From: Heliomicrobium undosum
GTDB taxonomy: Bacteria > Bacillota > Desulfitobacteriia > Heliobacteriales > Heliobacteriaceae
Length of the DNA: 52,959 nt
NCBI RefSeq assembly: GCF_009877425.1
Contig: NZ_WXEY01000002.1
Coordinates: forward strand, 1 to 52,959
Direction of reading: 5' to 3'
In this document: positions 16,473-25,690 of the stretch, in pieces
Position numbering within the stretch: the first letter of the stretch is position 1
Layout: each line of letters begins with the position of its first letter
Translations under genes and position numbers: made by a program
Notes under the pieces: model-generated
Told to the model about the DNA's origin: nothing
The model's database searches: none
Seen by the model: only the letters and a program-made list of their open reading frames with translations

Positions 16473-18095
16473 ATGGTAGAAAACAAGAACATAGTAAACG
16501 ATCAGGACAAGGCCAAGGATAAGGTGAAATTCGGCGAGATCGAGTTGAGCCCGAAGGTAGCCAAGGCCATCTTCGACATGGGCTTTGAAGAGCCCTCTCC
16601 CATCCAGGCCAAGGCGATTCCCGTTATCATGCAGGGCAAGGACCTGATCGGCCAAGCTCAGACCGGCACCGGCAAGACGGCTACCTTCGGCATCCCCATG
16701 GCCGAAACGCTCAACCCCCGCGACGGGCGCGTCCAGGCCCTCGTGCTGTGCCCCACCCGGGAATTGGCCATCCAGGTCGCCCAGGAGATCAGCAAAATCG
16801 GCCGCCAAAGCGATCTGAAGGCCCTCCCTGTCTACGGCGGTCAGTCCATCGACCGCCAGATCCGGGCGCTCCGCTACGGCGTCCAGGTCGTCATCGGCAC
16901 GCCGGGCCGGATCCTCGATCACCTGAGCCGCAAGACGCTGCGCCTGAACAATGTGCGCATGGTCGTCCTCGATGAGGCCGATGAGATGCTCGACATGGGC
17001 TTCGTCGAAGACATCGAAGCCATCCTCAAGGAAACGCCGGAGGAACGGCAGACGCTGCTCTTCTCGGCCACCATGCCGGGGCCGATCCAGCAACTGGCCC
17101 GCCAGTACATGAAAGAGCCCGAGTTTGTCACCATCTCCCGGGATAAGCTGACGGTTCCTCTGATCGAACAGGTTTACTACGAGTGCAAGGAGTCCCAGAA
17201 GGTGGACGCCCTCTGCCGCATCCTCGATATGGAGGAGATCGGCTCGTCGATCATCTTCTGCCGCACCAAGCGGGGCGTCGACGAACTGGTGGCCGCCCTG
17301 GAGACGCGGGGCTATTTCGCCGAAGGTCTCCACGGTGACCTGACCCAGGCCCAGCGGGACCGGGTGATGAAGAAGTTCCGTGACGGCAAGGCCGAACTGC
17401 TCATCGCCACCGATGTGGTCGCCCGCGGCCTCGACGTGGAGAACGTGACCCACGTCATCAACTACGACATCCCGCAGGATCCCGAGTCCTATGTTCACCG
17501 CATCGGCCGGACCGGCCGGGCTGGTCGCAAGGGTATCGCCATCACCCTGATCAACTACCGCGAATACCGCCAGTTGAAGCTCATCGAGCGGGTGACCAAA
17601 GCCCGCATCCAGCGGCGTGATCTGCCCTCCATGGCCGACATTGTCGAGCGGCAGAAGGAAGCTCACAAGATGAAGATCGTCAAGCTCCTCGACGGCGGCC
17701 ACTTTGGCGAGTACAAGAGCATCATCAGCGAACTGGCCGAGGACTACGATCCGATGGAAATCGCCGCAGCCACCCTCAAATTGCTCGTCGAAGGCCCTGA
17801 GGCGGAAGTGGAGAAGGATGAAGCCCCCGAATTCGGCAACACCGGCGCTGAACCGGGTATGGTCCGCCTGTTCATGAACATCGGTCGCGCCCAGGGCATC
17901 CGTCCCCAGGACATCGTCCGCGCCGTCGCCGAAGAGGCCGGCATCCCTGGCAACGTGATCGGCGTCATCAACATCTACGACAAGTTTACCTTTGTGGAGG
18001 TGCCCGAGGACGTGGCCGGCCGCGTCATGGGCGTCATGCACCAGAACATGATCAAAGGCCGCAAGATCAGCGTCGAACCGGCCAAAGCCCGCTAG
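16473..18095 (+). CDS. DEAD-box RNA helicase with DbpA-type RNA-binding domain
   Basis: ATP-dependent RNA helicase of the CshA/DeaD group. Q-motif and motif I (AQTGTGKT), motif II DEAD (VLDEADEML), motif III SAT, and motif VI HRIGRTGRAG are all present in about 385 residues. A C-terminal domain of about 75 residues (GMVRLFMNIGRAQGI ... KISVEP) matches the DbpA RNA-binding fold. Likely roles are ribosome assembly, RNA decay and cold adaptation. It would be a natural partner for RNase Y, encoded 4.5 kb downstream. The ribosome binding site AAGGAGAG precedes ATG 16473. Confidence 0.94.
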   Translation: MVENKNIVNDQDKAKDKVKFGEIELSPKVAKAIFDMGFEEPSPIQAKAIPVIMQGKDLIGQAQTGTGKTATFGIPMAETLNPRDGRVQALVLCPTRELAIQVAQEISKIGRQSDLKALPVYGGQSIDRQIRALRYGVQVVIGTPGRILDHLSRKTLRLNNVRMVVLDEADEMLDMGFVEDIEAILKETPEERQTLLFSATMPGPIQQLARQYMKEPEFVTISRDKLTVPLIEQVYYECKESQKVDALCRILDMEEIGSSIIFCRTKRGVDELVAALETRGYFAEGLHGDLTQAQRDRVMKKFRDGKAELLIATDVVARGLDVENVTHVINYDIPQDPESYVHRIGRTGRAGRKGIAITLINYREYRQLKLIERVTKARIQRRDLPSMADIVERQKEAHKMKIVKLLDGGHFGEYKSIISELAEDYDPMEIAAATLKLLVEGPEAEVEKDEAPEFGNTGAEPGMVRLFMNIGRAQGIRPQDIVRAVAEEAGIPGNVIGVINIYDKFTFVEVPEDVAGRVMGVMHQNMIKGRKISVEPAKAR

Positions 18096-18157
18096 AACCG
18101 GAATATAGGTCGGCTTGTCCGGCCTTTCCTGGTTTAGGGGGAGAGGGGGAGCAAAGC

Positions 18158-18916
18158 ATGCAATGGAATCGGCGCAACCAGGCCATCGCCGTGGTGACCC
18201 TTGTCTGCTTTTTCATCGGCCTCTCCACGACGGTCCAGTGGCGGACCCAGACGGAGATCGTCCGCCAGTCCTCGGCCGCTTCGGTCGATGAACTGACAGC
18301 GACGCTGATTCAAACGGAACGCTCCAAAGAGGCGCTAGCGGCGCAGCTTATGGAACTGAAAGGCCAGTTGGCAAAATACCGCGAAGGGGAGAATTCCAAG
18401 CAGGCGCTCCAGCAGTCCCTGGAAAAGACGCGGATCACCGCCGGATTGACGCGCGTCGAGGGCCCGGGAATCGTTATCACCCTCAACGACAGCCCCAGGG
18501 CGCAGCAACTGGAGACGATCCGCAAGGACGACCCGAATAACTACTACATCCACGACGCCTACCTGCGCGAACTGGTCAACACCCTCTGGACGGGTGGCGC
18601 CGAGGCAATCAGCATCAACGACCAGCGGCTGATCAGCACCTCGGAGATCTTCTGCGGCGGAACGACCATCTTCGTCAACGGCGAGTACATCACGCCGCCC
18701 TTTGTCATCAGCGCTGTCGGCGACCCGAAAACGCTGACAGCCTCCGTCAATATGGCGATGACGACGCTCTTCTTGAAAAACCTGCGCCAACAGTACGGTA
18801 TCGTTTTTGACGTTGTTCCCAGCGACCGCATCGACCTCCCCCCTTACCGGGGAGAGGTAAAGTTTCAATACGCCAAAGCGGTGCAGGACGACCAGGCGGC
18901 GGGGACACAGCCATGA
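18158..18916 (+). CDS. DUF881 family protein, first of a tandem pair
   Basis: An N-terminal membrane segment (about 8-27), a coiled coil (about 40-90) and a DUF881 domain with VEGPGIVITLND, a D-A-Y-L-R-E-L-V-N-T-L-W-x-G-G-A-E-A-I core and a VPPY-like end (LPPYRGEVKF). Family members (YlxW/YlxX) are outward-facing proteins of unknown function, often near division genes. It overlaps the next gene by 4 bases. Confidence 0.88.
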   Translation: MQWNRRNQAIAVVTLVCFFIGLSTTVQWRTQTEIVRQSSAASVDELTATLIQTERSKEALAAQLMELKGQLAKYREGENSKQALQQSLEKTRITAGLTRVEGPGIVITLNDSPRAQQLETIRKDDPNNYYIHDAYLRELVNTLWTGGAEAISINDQRLISTSEIFCGGTTIFVNGEYITPPFVISAVGDPKTLTASVNMAMTTLFLKNLRQQYGIVFDVVPSDRIDLPPYRGEVKFQYAKAVQDDQAAGTQP

Positions 18917-19959
18917 ATGTGATAAACGTGAAGATGCAGTGGAAAAAATGGCAGGTGGCGGCCACCATTGTGGCCCTGGCCCTCGGTATCCTGCTGGTGA
19001 CCCAGTTTAACACGGCCACCCTGATCGCCAAGGGGCGTTCCGAGATCCAGGAGCGGCGCAACTCCCTGATGGGGATCCTGGAAAAAATGGATAACGACAA
19101 CGCCAGTTTGGAAAAAGAGGTGGCCCGGACCAAGGCGGAGATCGCTAAGTACGAAGAAGTGGCCAAAGGGGTTGTCGGCGCCGGCTTGTCCGATGAGATC
19201 GACCGGCTGCGCATCCTCACCGGCTACTATCCTGTCAAAGGTCCCGGCATTCGCCTGACCTTGGATGATCACCTCGTCCCCAACCTGTCGCTGGATATCT
19301 TTGATCTGATGGACCTTGTTAACATCCTCCGCTACGGCGGGGCCGAAGCCATCGCCATCAATGGCCAGCGCATTGTGGCCAACTCGGAAATCTACGTTTC
19401 CGGCAACAACATCCTGGTGAACAAAACGCCGATCAGCAGCGGCCGCAATCATGTTTTTGTCATCGACGCGATCGGCAACGCTGATGAGTTGTCCCGTTAC
19501 CTCCAGGTCACAGACGGAAAAATCGCCAGCCTGAAAGAAAACAAGATCGATGTGAAGATCCTCAAGCAATCTGAGGTGGAAATCCCAGCCTACTCAGATA
19601 CGCTGAAGTTCCGCTATGCCAAACCTGTGCTTGAAAAAACGCCCCCGGCGGGTGTAGGCGCCGGCGGAAACGTAGGCAGCGATTCCGGGGCGGCAAGGGC
19701 GATCCAACCGGGGACGAACCCACCGGCCATCCAACCGGCGGCCCAGGGAGCAACGGGCCGGACCGGGGGTGCGACTGGCAACGCCAAAGCGACCGGGGTT
19801 TCCGGCGCCGGCGCGGGAGCAGCAGGTGCGAACGCCGCGGGATCCGGAATCGCCGGCTCATCGAGAACCACCACGGGCGGCGCGGCCAACGGCGCAACCG
19901 GCCAGCGGTCCAATCAGCCGAGTGGCGCCAGTGGCAACACCGGCGGGAACGGCGGATAA
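18913..19959 (+). CDS. DUF881 family protein with long Gly/Ala/Thr-rich tail
   Basis: A second DUF881 protein: membrane segment (about 12-32), coiled coil (about 40-85) and domain with VKGPGIRLTLDD and YGGAEAIAING. The family part ends at about residue 238 (PAYSDTLKFRYAKP). The last 110 residues are Gly, Ala, Thr, Ser and Asn with little else, an extension not typical of the family. Probably a diverged duplicate of its neighbour, translationally coupled to it. Confidence 0.88.
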   Translation: MNVINVKMQWKKWQVAATIVALALGILLVTQFNTATLIAKGRSEIQERRNSLMGILEKMDNDNASLEKEVARTKAEIAKYEEVAKGVVGAGLSDEIDRLRILTGYYPVKGPGIRLTLDDHLVPNLSLDIFDLMDLVNILRYGGAEAIAINGQRIVANSEIYVSGNNILVNKTPISSGRNHVFVIDAIGNADELSRYLQVTDGKIASLKENKIDVKILKQSEVEIPAYSDTLKFRYAKPVLEKTPPAGVGAGGNVGSDSGAARAIQPGTNPPAIQPAAQGATGRTGGATGNAKATGVSGAGAGAAGANAAGSGIAGSSRTTTGGAANGATGQRSNQPSGASGNTGGNGG

Positions 19960-20010
19960 GCTCATTGAGCGCTGGGAGGCGCCAGCGGCCTCGCGTAAGG
20001 GGGAAACATT

Positions 20011-20409
20011 GTGCGCGCATTTTTTGCCGTCGACCTAGCGGAGCCGGTCCGGCAAGCCTGCCGCGAGGCCCAGAGTGCACTGCTGCAGGCCGGCGTCAAG
20101 GCGAATTGGGTGAAGCCGCTGCTGATGCACATCACCATCAAGTTTCTCGGTGATGTTGCGCCTTCTCTTGCTAAGGTCCTTGCTGACGACGCAGCTGGGC
20201 GGCTGGCCGGATTCAAGCCCTTCCCGATCGGTTTTGGCGGCTTCGGCGCTTTTCCCCGCTGGAACGCGCCCCGTGTGCTCTGGTTGGGCGTCAAAGATCC
20301 CGACGGACAGTTGGGGCAATTGCAGACCTTGGTGCAGCAGAACACGGAAAGTCGCTTGACATCCCGGGGTCCGCAATACAGCACATACCGGGAAATCCTT
20401 TTTGATTGA
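20011..20409 (+). pseudogene. thpR: Truncated ThpR/LigT-type RNA 2',3'-cyclic phosphodiesterase
   Basis: The first 105 residues match the N-terminal half of ThpR: MRAFFAVDL, the first HxTx motif HITIKFLG, and a FGGFGAFPRWNAPRVLWLGV segment. The second HxTx motif, needed for catalysis and expected near residue 125-130, is absent. After about residue 112 the sequence loses family character and stops at residue 132, while intact members have about 180-190 residues. The break is a 3' deletion running up to the recA promoter. The position between cinA and recA is the common one in Clostridia, so this is likely the relic of the native gene. Start GTG 20011 follows AAGGGGGAAA. Confidence 0.8.
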
Positions 20410-20423
20410 AAAAAATGTCCATA

Positions 20424-20453
20424 TTGACAATCTGTGCCAAATAACGGTATATT
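20424..20453 (+). promoter_or_regulatory. recA promoter
   Basis: TTGACA (20424-20429), an 18-base spacer and TATATT (20448-20453). I find no GAAC-N4-GTTC type LexA box between 20409 and 20512. Confidence 0.75.
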
Positions 20454-20511
20454 CATATCAAATCGACAGGGTTGGAAAGGGTTCCTAATCGAAAAAGGGG
20501 GACACGGACAG

Positions 20512-21552
20512 ATGGCTGCTGGAGACAACAAACTGCAGGCGCTGCAACAAGCCTTGAACTCGATCGAAAAGGCCTTTGGCAAGGGCTCCATCATGCGGCT
20601 CGGCGAAGCGACGGCAAAGCTCTCGGTGGAGGTCATCCCCACCGGTTCCATCGCCCTGGACATGGCCCTGGGCATCGGCGGCGTCCCGCGCGGACGGATC
20701 GTCGAGGTCTACGGTCCCGAATCATCCGGTAAGACGACAGTGGCGCTACATATCATCGCCGAGGCCCAGAAGTTGGGCGGCATGGCGGCCTTCATCGACG
20801 CTGAACACGCCCTCGATCCGGCCTATGCCCGCAATCTCGGCGTCGATATCGACAACCTGCTCGTCTCCCAACCCGATACGGGCGAACAGGCCCTGGAGAT
20901 CTGCGAGGCCCTGGTCCGCTCCGGCGCCATCGACGTGGTCGTCATCGACTCCGTCGCTGCCCTCGTTCCCAAGGCGGAGATTGACGGCGAGATGGGCGAC
21001 GCCCATGTGGGCTTGCAAGCGCGCCTTATGTCCCAGGCGCTGCGCAAACTGACCGGCGTTGTCTCCAAATCGAAGACCTGCTGCCTCTTCATCAACCAGA
21101 TCCGCGAAAAGGTTGGCGTCATGTTCGGCAACCCCGAGACGACACCGGGCGGACGGGCGCTCAAGTTTTACAGTTCCGTCCGGCTGGAGGTCCGCAAGGT
21201 GGACACCCTCAAGCAGGGTTCTGACATGATCGGATCCCGCACGCGGGTGAAGGTTGTCAAGAATAAGGTGGCCCCGCCCTTCAAGGTGGCCGATTTCGAT
21301 ATCATGTACGGCGAAGGCATCTCCCGCGAAGGCAGTCTTGTTGACCTGGCTGTCGACATGGGCATCGTCGAGAAGAGCGGCGCTTGGTACTCCTACAAAG
21401 GCGACCGGCTCGGTCAGGGCCGGGAGAACGTCAAGGAATTCCTGCGCAACCATCCTGCGCTGGCGGCGGAGATTGAAAGCATGATCCGGGGACGCACCGA
21501 AAGCGCACGCTTGGCCGCTGTCGCCGCCCCTGCCGCAGGAGACGCTGAATGA
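20512..21552 (+). CDS. recA: RecA recombinase
   Basis: Strand-exchange ATPase of homologous recombination and SOS induction. Walker A is GPESSGKTT, the DNA-binding and ATP-linked segments ([45 protein letters not shown]) are intact, and length is 346 aa. ATG 20512 ([11 protein letters not shown]) is chosen after AAAGGGGG; the frame is open further upstream through the promoter region. recX overlaps its end by 4 bases. Confidence 0.98.
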   Translation: MAAGDNKLQALQQALNSIEKAFGKGSIMRLGEATAKLSVEVIPTGSIALDMALGIGGVPRGRIVEVYGPESSGKTTVALHIIAEAQKLGGMAAFIDAEHALDPAYARNLGVDIDNLLVSQPDTGEQALEICEALVRSGAIDVVVIDSVAALVPKAEIDGEMGDAHVGLQARLMSQALRKLTGVVSKSKTCCLFINQIREKVGVMFGNPETTPGGRALKFYSSVRLEVRKVDTLKQGSDMIGSRTRVKVVKNKVAPPFKVADFDIMYGEGISREGSLVDLAVDMGIVEKSGAWYSYKGDRLGQGRENVKEFLRNHPALAAEIESMIRGRTESARLAAVAAPAAGDAE

Positions 21553-22154
21553 GCGCAGCCATGGGTCCTTCGGGATTCGGCGGCATGCGTGGAAAAGGGA
21601 AAACGCCTACAGAGCCGGTAACGCCGGAGGAGGCCTGGACAAAGGCCCTCCTCTGGCTTTCTCGTCGTTCCCTGAGTCGTCGTGAGGTGGAGACCCGGTT
21701 GCGCCGCCTCGGCCTTGCCGAAGAGAGCGCCGAGGAGGTTATCGAAGATATCATTGAGCGGCTTCTGGAGCGGGGATACCTCGATGATAGCCGCTTCGCC
21801 CGCTCCTTTGCCCGTTACCGTGTCGAAACCTCCTCCACAGGCTCCCAGCGGTTGATACGGGACCTTGCCGTCCGGGGCATCGAGGAAGAGGCGGCGAAAA
21901 CCGTCATCGACGAGTTCCTCCCGGAAGCGGAAGAGGAGGCGCGGGCGCGCAGGCTCGCCGAAAAAAAGCTGGCCGAGTGGGCGCGCTCAAGACGATTTTC
22001 TCATGCTGACGCCGGCGCTGTTGAGCCGGGCCTGCGGCGGGAACTGGCCGCCCGCCTGGGACGTCACCTGCAGCAGAAGGGATTCCCTCTTTCGCTGATC
22101 TACCGGCTTCTTGACAGCCTGGAGGCCGAAGGGCGGTTCACTTTTGATGTTTAG
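21549..22154 (+). CDS. recX: RecX, regulator of RecA
   Basis: RecX binds RecA filaments and modulates their activity. A helical repeat protein with the family opening [20 protein letters not shown] and a central [16 protein letters not shown] segment. The first 25 or so residues are a Gly/Pro-rich extension; a later start is possible, but ATG 21549 overlaps the recA stop as in a coupled pair. Confidence 0.93.
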   Translation: MSAAMGPSGFGGMRGKGKTPTEPVTPEEAWTKALLWLSRRSLSRREVETRLRRLGLAEESAEEVIEDIIERLLERGYLDDSRFARSFARYRVETSSTGSQRLIRDLAVRGIEEEAAKTVIDEFLPEAEEEARARRLAEKKLAEWARSRRFSHADAGAVEPGLRRELAARLGRHLQQKGFPLSLIYRLLDSLEAEGRFTFDV

Positions 22155-22191
22155 GCAACGTGCCGTTGATGCTGGTGAGGACGTGGACAAC

Positions 22192-22220
22192 TTGACACAA
22201 TATCTGAAAAATATTAAAAT
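22192..22220 (+). promoter_or_regulatory. Promoter of the structured RNA upstream of rny
   Basis: TTGACA (22192-22197), a 17-base spacer and TAAAAT (22215-22220); transcription should start near 22226-22228. Confidence 0.8.
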
Positions 22221-22225
22221 AGTCA

Positions 22226-22465
22226 AAGGGAAGTAAAGGTTTTCGTGGAGTTTTTCACGCCGCTTGTGACGGGCGTTTCTTATATATTACATTCAACAGC
22301 GTTCCCTACGTGTGAGGATATAGGAGCATCTCGACCCTCTCCGGGTGCTGTGATGGGCATATAAGAAAATAGGCGTCACAGCCTCCTTTTGGCAGGCTGT
22401 GAGTCATTCGCCATAGATACAGGTGGAATGAATCCTCCCAAAACCGAGTTTCTTCTCGGTTTTTT
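22226..22465 (+). ncRNA. Structured leader or small RNA of unknown class upstream of rny
   Basis: About 240 bases without a convincing ORF, bounded by a consensus promoter and a terminator. Helices I can see are TTTCTTATAT (22276-22285) with ATATAAGAAA (22359-22368), 10 bp; TCACAGCCT (22376-22384) with AGGCTGTGA (22394-22402), 9 bp; TCATTC (22404-22409) with GAATGA (22426-22431); and CGTG/CACG near 22244-22259. The first bases of the transcript, GGGAAG-T-AAAGGTTTT (22228-22243), can pair with 22440-22457, which overlaps the terminator. It matches none of the common riboswitch, 6S, tmRNA, SRP or RNase P signatures I know. It could regulate rny by attenuation or be a free RNA. Confidence 0.6.
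22440..22465 (+). terminator. Terminator between the structured RNA and rny
   Basis: AAAACCGAG (22440-22448) pairs perfectly with CTCGGTTTT (22455-22463) around TTTCTT, followed by more T. It ends 60 bases before rny. Confidence 0.9.
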
Positions 22466-22524
22466 CTATTTTGCCAACTACTTTATTTATCGTTAAGTGG
22501 AAAAGCGAGGAGGTGAAAATATAA

Positions 22525-24054
22525 GTGGAATGGATTATTGCCGGCTTATTGGCCGTCATCGCTTTTGTGGGCGGGATTTTTTACCGCAAGTCCATCGCTG
22601 AGGGGAAAATCGGCTCTGCTGAAGACCGGGCGCGCCAGATCGTGGATGACGCCGTGAAAGAGGCGGAAGCGAAACGCCGCGAAGCGGTCCTGGCGGCCAA
22701 GGACGAGGTTCACCAGATGCGCACCGAGGCCGAACGGGAAAACCGGGAACGGCGCAACGAGTTGCAGCGTCTGGAACGTCGCCTGCTGCAAAAGGAAGAG
22801 TCCCTGGATCGGAAGATGGAATCGATGGAGCGCAAGGAAGACAACCTGCAGCGCCGTGAAGATGAAATCGAAAAACTCCGGGCCGGGCTGGCGGAAACGC
22901 TGCAAAAGCAGGTGGCGGAACTGGAACGGCTGTCCGGCTTGACCTCGGAAGAGGCGCGGACGCTGCTCCTGTCCAACATTGAAGACGAAGTCAAGCATGA
23001 AGCGGCCATGATGATCAAGACGATTGAGAACCAGGCCAAGGAAGAGGCGGAAAAGCGCGCTCGCGAGATCATCTCGCTGGCCATTCAGCGTTGCGCCGCC
23101 GACCATGTGGCTGAATCGACCGTCTCCGTTGTGGCTTTGCCCAATGACGAGATGAAGGGCCGCATCATCGGCCGTGAAGGACGGAACATCCGGACCCTGG
23201 AGACGCTGACGGGCATCGATCTGATCATCGATGATACGCCGGAAGCGGTCATTCTCTCCGGTTTCGATCCCATCCGCCGCGAGGTGGCGCGGATCGCCCT
23301 GGAGAAGCTGATCCTGGACGGGCGGATTCACCCGGCTCGGATCGAAGAGATGGTCGAGAAGGCTCAAAAAGAGGTGGAAACACGCATCCGCGAGGAAGGC
23401 GAACAGGCCACTTTTGAGACGGGCATTCACGGTCTCCATCCCGAACTCATCAAGCTCCTGGGCAGGTTGCGCTGGCGCACCTCCTATGGGCAGAACGTGC
23501 TCAAACACTCCATCGAGGTGGCTCACCTGGCTGGCCTGATGGCTGCCGAATTGGGCGTCGATCCTGTCCTGGCTCGCCGAGCCGGTCTGTTGCATGACAT
23601 CGGCAAGGCCGTCGACCATGAGATGGAAGGCAACCACGTCAGCATCGGCATCGACCTGGCCAAGAAGTACCGCGAATCGCGGGAGGTCATTCACTGTATC
23701 GCCGCTCACCATGGCGACGAAGAGGCGCGCACCATCGAGGCCGTCCTTGTGGCGGCGGCGGACGCCGTATCGGCTGCCCGGCCGGGCGCCCGCAGAGAGA
23801 CCCTCGAATCTTACATCAAGCGTTTGCAAAAGCTTGAGGAGATCGCCGACTCCTTCGAAGGCGTTGAAAAAGCCTTCGCTATCCAGGCCGGACGTGAGAT
23901 CCGCATCATGGTCAAACCGGACAAGGTGGATGATGCCGAGTCGCTCCGTGTCGCCCGGGAAATTGTCAAAAGGATTGAATCTGAACTGGAATATCCCGGT
24001 CAAATCAAAGTCGTCGTCATCCGCGAAACCAGAGCGGTTGACTACGCCAAGTAA
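22525..24054 (+). CDS. rny: Ribonuclease Y
   Basis: Membrane-bound endoribonuclease that starts mRNA decay in Firmicutes. One N-terminal membrane segment (about 3-20), a long charged coiled coil (about 25-190), a KH domain (with [12 protein letters not shown]) and an HD domain with the [10 protein letters not shown] motif. The length of 509 aa is close to Bacillus RNase Y. Start GTG 22525 follows GAGGAGGTG. Transcription may depend on read-through of the terminator 60 bases upstream. Confidence 0.97.
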   Translation: MEWIIAGLLAVIAFVGGIFYRKSIAEGKIGSAEDRARQIVDDAVKEAEAKRREAVLAAKDEVHQMRTEAERENRERRNELQRLERRLLQKEESLDRKMESMERKEDNLQRREDEIEKLRAGLAETLQKQVAELERLSGLTSEEARTLLLSNIEDEVKHEAAMMIKTIENQAKEEAEKRAREIISLAIQRCAADHVAESTVSVVALPNDEMKGRIIGREGRNIRTLETLTGIDLIIDDTPEAVILSGFDPIRREVARIALEKLILDGRIHPARIEEMVEKAQKEVETRIREEGEQATFETGIHGLHPELIKLLGRLRWRTSYGQNVLKHSIEVAHLAGLMAAELGVDPVLARRAGLLHDIGKAVDHEMEGNHVSIGIDLAKKYRESREVIHCIAAHHGDEEARTIEAVLVAAADAVSAARPGARRETLESYIKRLQKLEEIADSFEGVEKAFAIQAGREIRIMVKPDKVDDAESLRVAREIVKRIESELEYPGQIKVVVIRETRAVDYAK

Positions 24055-24068
24055 ACCGTTGTCGAGCG

Positions 24069-24103
24069 AAGGCCGATCCGCTGCGGGTCGGCCTTCCTGT
24101 TTT
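24069..24103 (+). terminator. Terminator after rny
   Basis: AAGGCCGATCC (24069-24079) pairs with GGGTCGGCCTT (24085-24095) with one G-U pair, followed by CCTGTTTT. Confidence 0.8.
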
Positions 24104-24200
24104 GCCAGCAGCTTTCCCCAGGTTCGCGGACGAATAGGGAAGGATTTTGCCATCCTATGTAGAAACAGTTCACATTCGATAGCCGCGAGGAGTGACCCTT

Positions 24201-24722
24201 TTGAGCTTACGTTTTAAGCAGGGACCGGAAGTAAACGGCAGCATGGGACTGCTCATCTCGATCCTGGTCCGTTATCCGGAAGTAGGCACCGTCAATTACG
24301 ACCCGGCGCGCCGGGTTTTAAAGTTCACCTTTCTCCTGCAGCGCGAGAGCAGCAAGGACAAACTGCCTGCCATCGCCCAGGGTGTCAAAACAGCCCTGGA
24401 GGTCTTTCACGAACTGGAGGGTCTCTCTCCGTCGGTTACATCGGTCGAACCGCGCCTCGGCGATGGCCTGGCCAGCCTGGAGGTCTACCGCGATGTGGAA
24501 AGCCTCTCATTGAACGAGATTGCCCTTCTGATCGACCTGCTGAACCAGCAGGCCGGCCAGGTGATCCTCTCGGAAGATGAGGGGGAAGCATTGCAGGAAG
24601 AGGAGCGATTGTGGCAGGAAGAACTCATTTCTCATATGCTGGACAGCTTGAAGAGCGGCGGCTATGACCAACAGGTCTATGCTTTCCGGGAAGAGGGCCG
24701 GGTCATGGTCTACAATAAGTGA
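24201..24722 (+). CDS. Conserved-looking protein of unknown function between rny and ymdB
   Basis: A 173-residue acidic soluble protein with no signal, membrane segment or recognised motif. It begins with alternating hydrophobic residues (GLLISILVRYPEVGTVNY) consistent with a strand-rich fold and ends in a Glu-rich helix. TTG 24201 is preferred: GAGGAG lies 8 bases upstream, while GTG 24192 overlaps that site. Codon use is like its neighbours. The context suggests a link to RNA decay or development, which is inference only. Confidence 0.75.
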   Translation: MSLRFKQGPEVNGSMGLLISILVRYPEVGTVNYDPARRVLKFTFLLQRESSKDKLPAIAQGVKTALEVFHELEGLSPSVTSVEPRLGDGLASLEVYRDVESLSLNEIALLIDLLNQQAGQVILSEDEGEALQEEERLWQEELISHMLDSLKSGGYDQQVYAFREEGRVMVYNK

Positions 24723-24762
24723 GTAAAGTGATCGCTTCGGACATAGCCCAATCGGGATCAAG

Positions 24763-24794
24763 GGAAACTGTGGTTGACATCAGCCACAGTTTCC
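24763..24794 (+). other. Perfect hairpin upstream of ymdB without T-tract
   Basis: GGAAACTGTGG (24763-24773) and CCACAGTTTCC (24784-24794) form an 11-bp stem with a 10-base loop. No T run follows, so it is not an ordinary terminator. It may be an RNA processing or stability element or a protein site. Confidence 0.55.
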
Positions 24795-24851
24795 TGCATA
24801 GTGGGAAAATACAGCAGAGAGAAAAAAGACTACGTTGGAGGCCGAAGGGAT

Positions 24852-25634
24852 TTGCGCATTCTGTTTATCGGCGATATCGTCGGCAAGCCGGGACGGCGGG
24901 CCGTGGAATTGATGGTGCCCAAGTTGGTGCGGGAGCGAGCGATTGATTTCGTCATCGCCAACGGTGAAAACGCCGCCGGTGGCAACGGCATCACCCGGGA
25001 GATCACCCATGAACTGCTCGACCGGGGGATCCATGTGCTGACAATGGGCAACCACGTCTGGGACAAACGGGAGATCATGGACTTCATCGACAGCGAGCCG
25101 CGCCTCATCCGTCCGGCCAACTACCCCATGGGTGCGCCAGGGCGGGGGTGGGGCTTGTTCACGTTGCCGAATGGAAAACGGATCGCCGTGGGCAACTTTT
25201 GCGGCCGTGTCTTCCTCGATAACCTGGACTGCCCCTTTTACGGTGTGGGCCGAATGCTTGAATCGCTGCACGGTCAGACCGATTATGTGTTCGTTGACTT
25301 TCACGCCGAGGCTACGTCGGAAAAGGTCGCCTTTGGCTGGCACCTGGATGGGCGCGCTGCAGCGGTGGTGGGCACCCATACGCATGTGCAGACAGCCGAT
25401 GAGCGTATCCTGCCCGGCGGGACTGCCTATATCAGCGATGTAGGGATGACGGGCCCCCACGACTCCGTGTTGGGCGTGAAAAAAGAAGCGATCCTGCGGA
25501 AGTTTATCACCGGCTTGCCGGTCCGCTTCGAGACGGCCACAGGACCCTTGCAGTTTTGCGCCGTCATCATCACCCTGGGCGATAAGGGGAAAGCAACGAA
25601 GATTGAGCGTGTTTTCGAGAGGTTTGACGGTTAA
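24852..25634 (+). CDS. ymdB: YmdB-type metallophosphoesterase
   Basis: Calcineurin-like phosphodiesterase related to Bacillus YmdB, which hydrolyses 2',3'-cAMP-type substrates and affects sporulation, biofilm and RNase Y levels. Metal-binding motifs are seen in GDIVGKPGR, ANGENAAGG, GNHVWDKREI, VDFHAEATSEK and GTHTHVQTAD. TTG 24852 (MRILFIGDIVGK) after GGAGG is preferred, giving 260 residues, close to the family. The rny-ymdB order is common in Firmicutes, here separated by one unknown gene. Confidence 0.93.
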   Translation: MRILFIGDIVGKPGRRAVELMVPKLVRERAIDFVIANGENAAGGNGITREITHELLDRGIHVLTMGNHVWDKREIMDFIDSEPRLIRPANYPMGAPGRGWGLFTLPNGKRIAVGNFCGRVFLDNLDCPFYGVGRMLESLHGQTDYVFVDFHAEATSEKVAFGWHLDGRAAAVVGTHTHVQTADERILPGGTAYISDVGMTGPHDSVLGVKKEAILRKFITGLPVRFETATGPLQFCAVIITLGDKGKATKIERVFERFDG

Positions 25635-25690
25635 GAGAAATCGTAATGGCAGTGGGATACAAGCAGACGATATAGGCAAAGGAGAACGAG

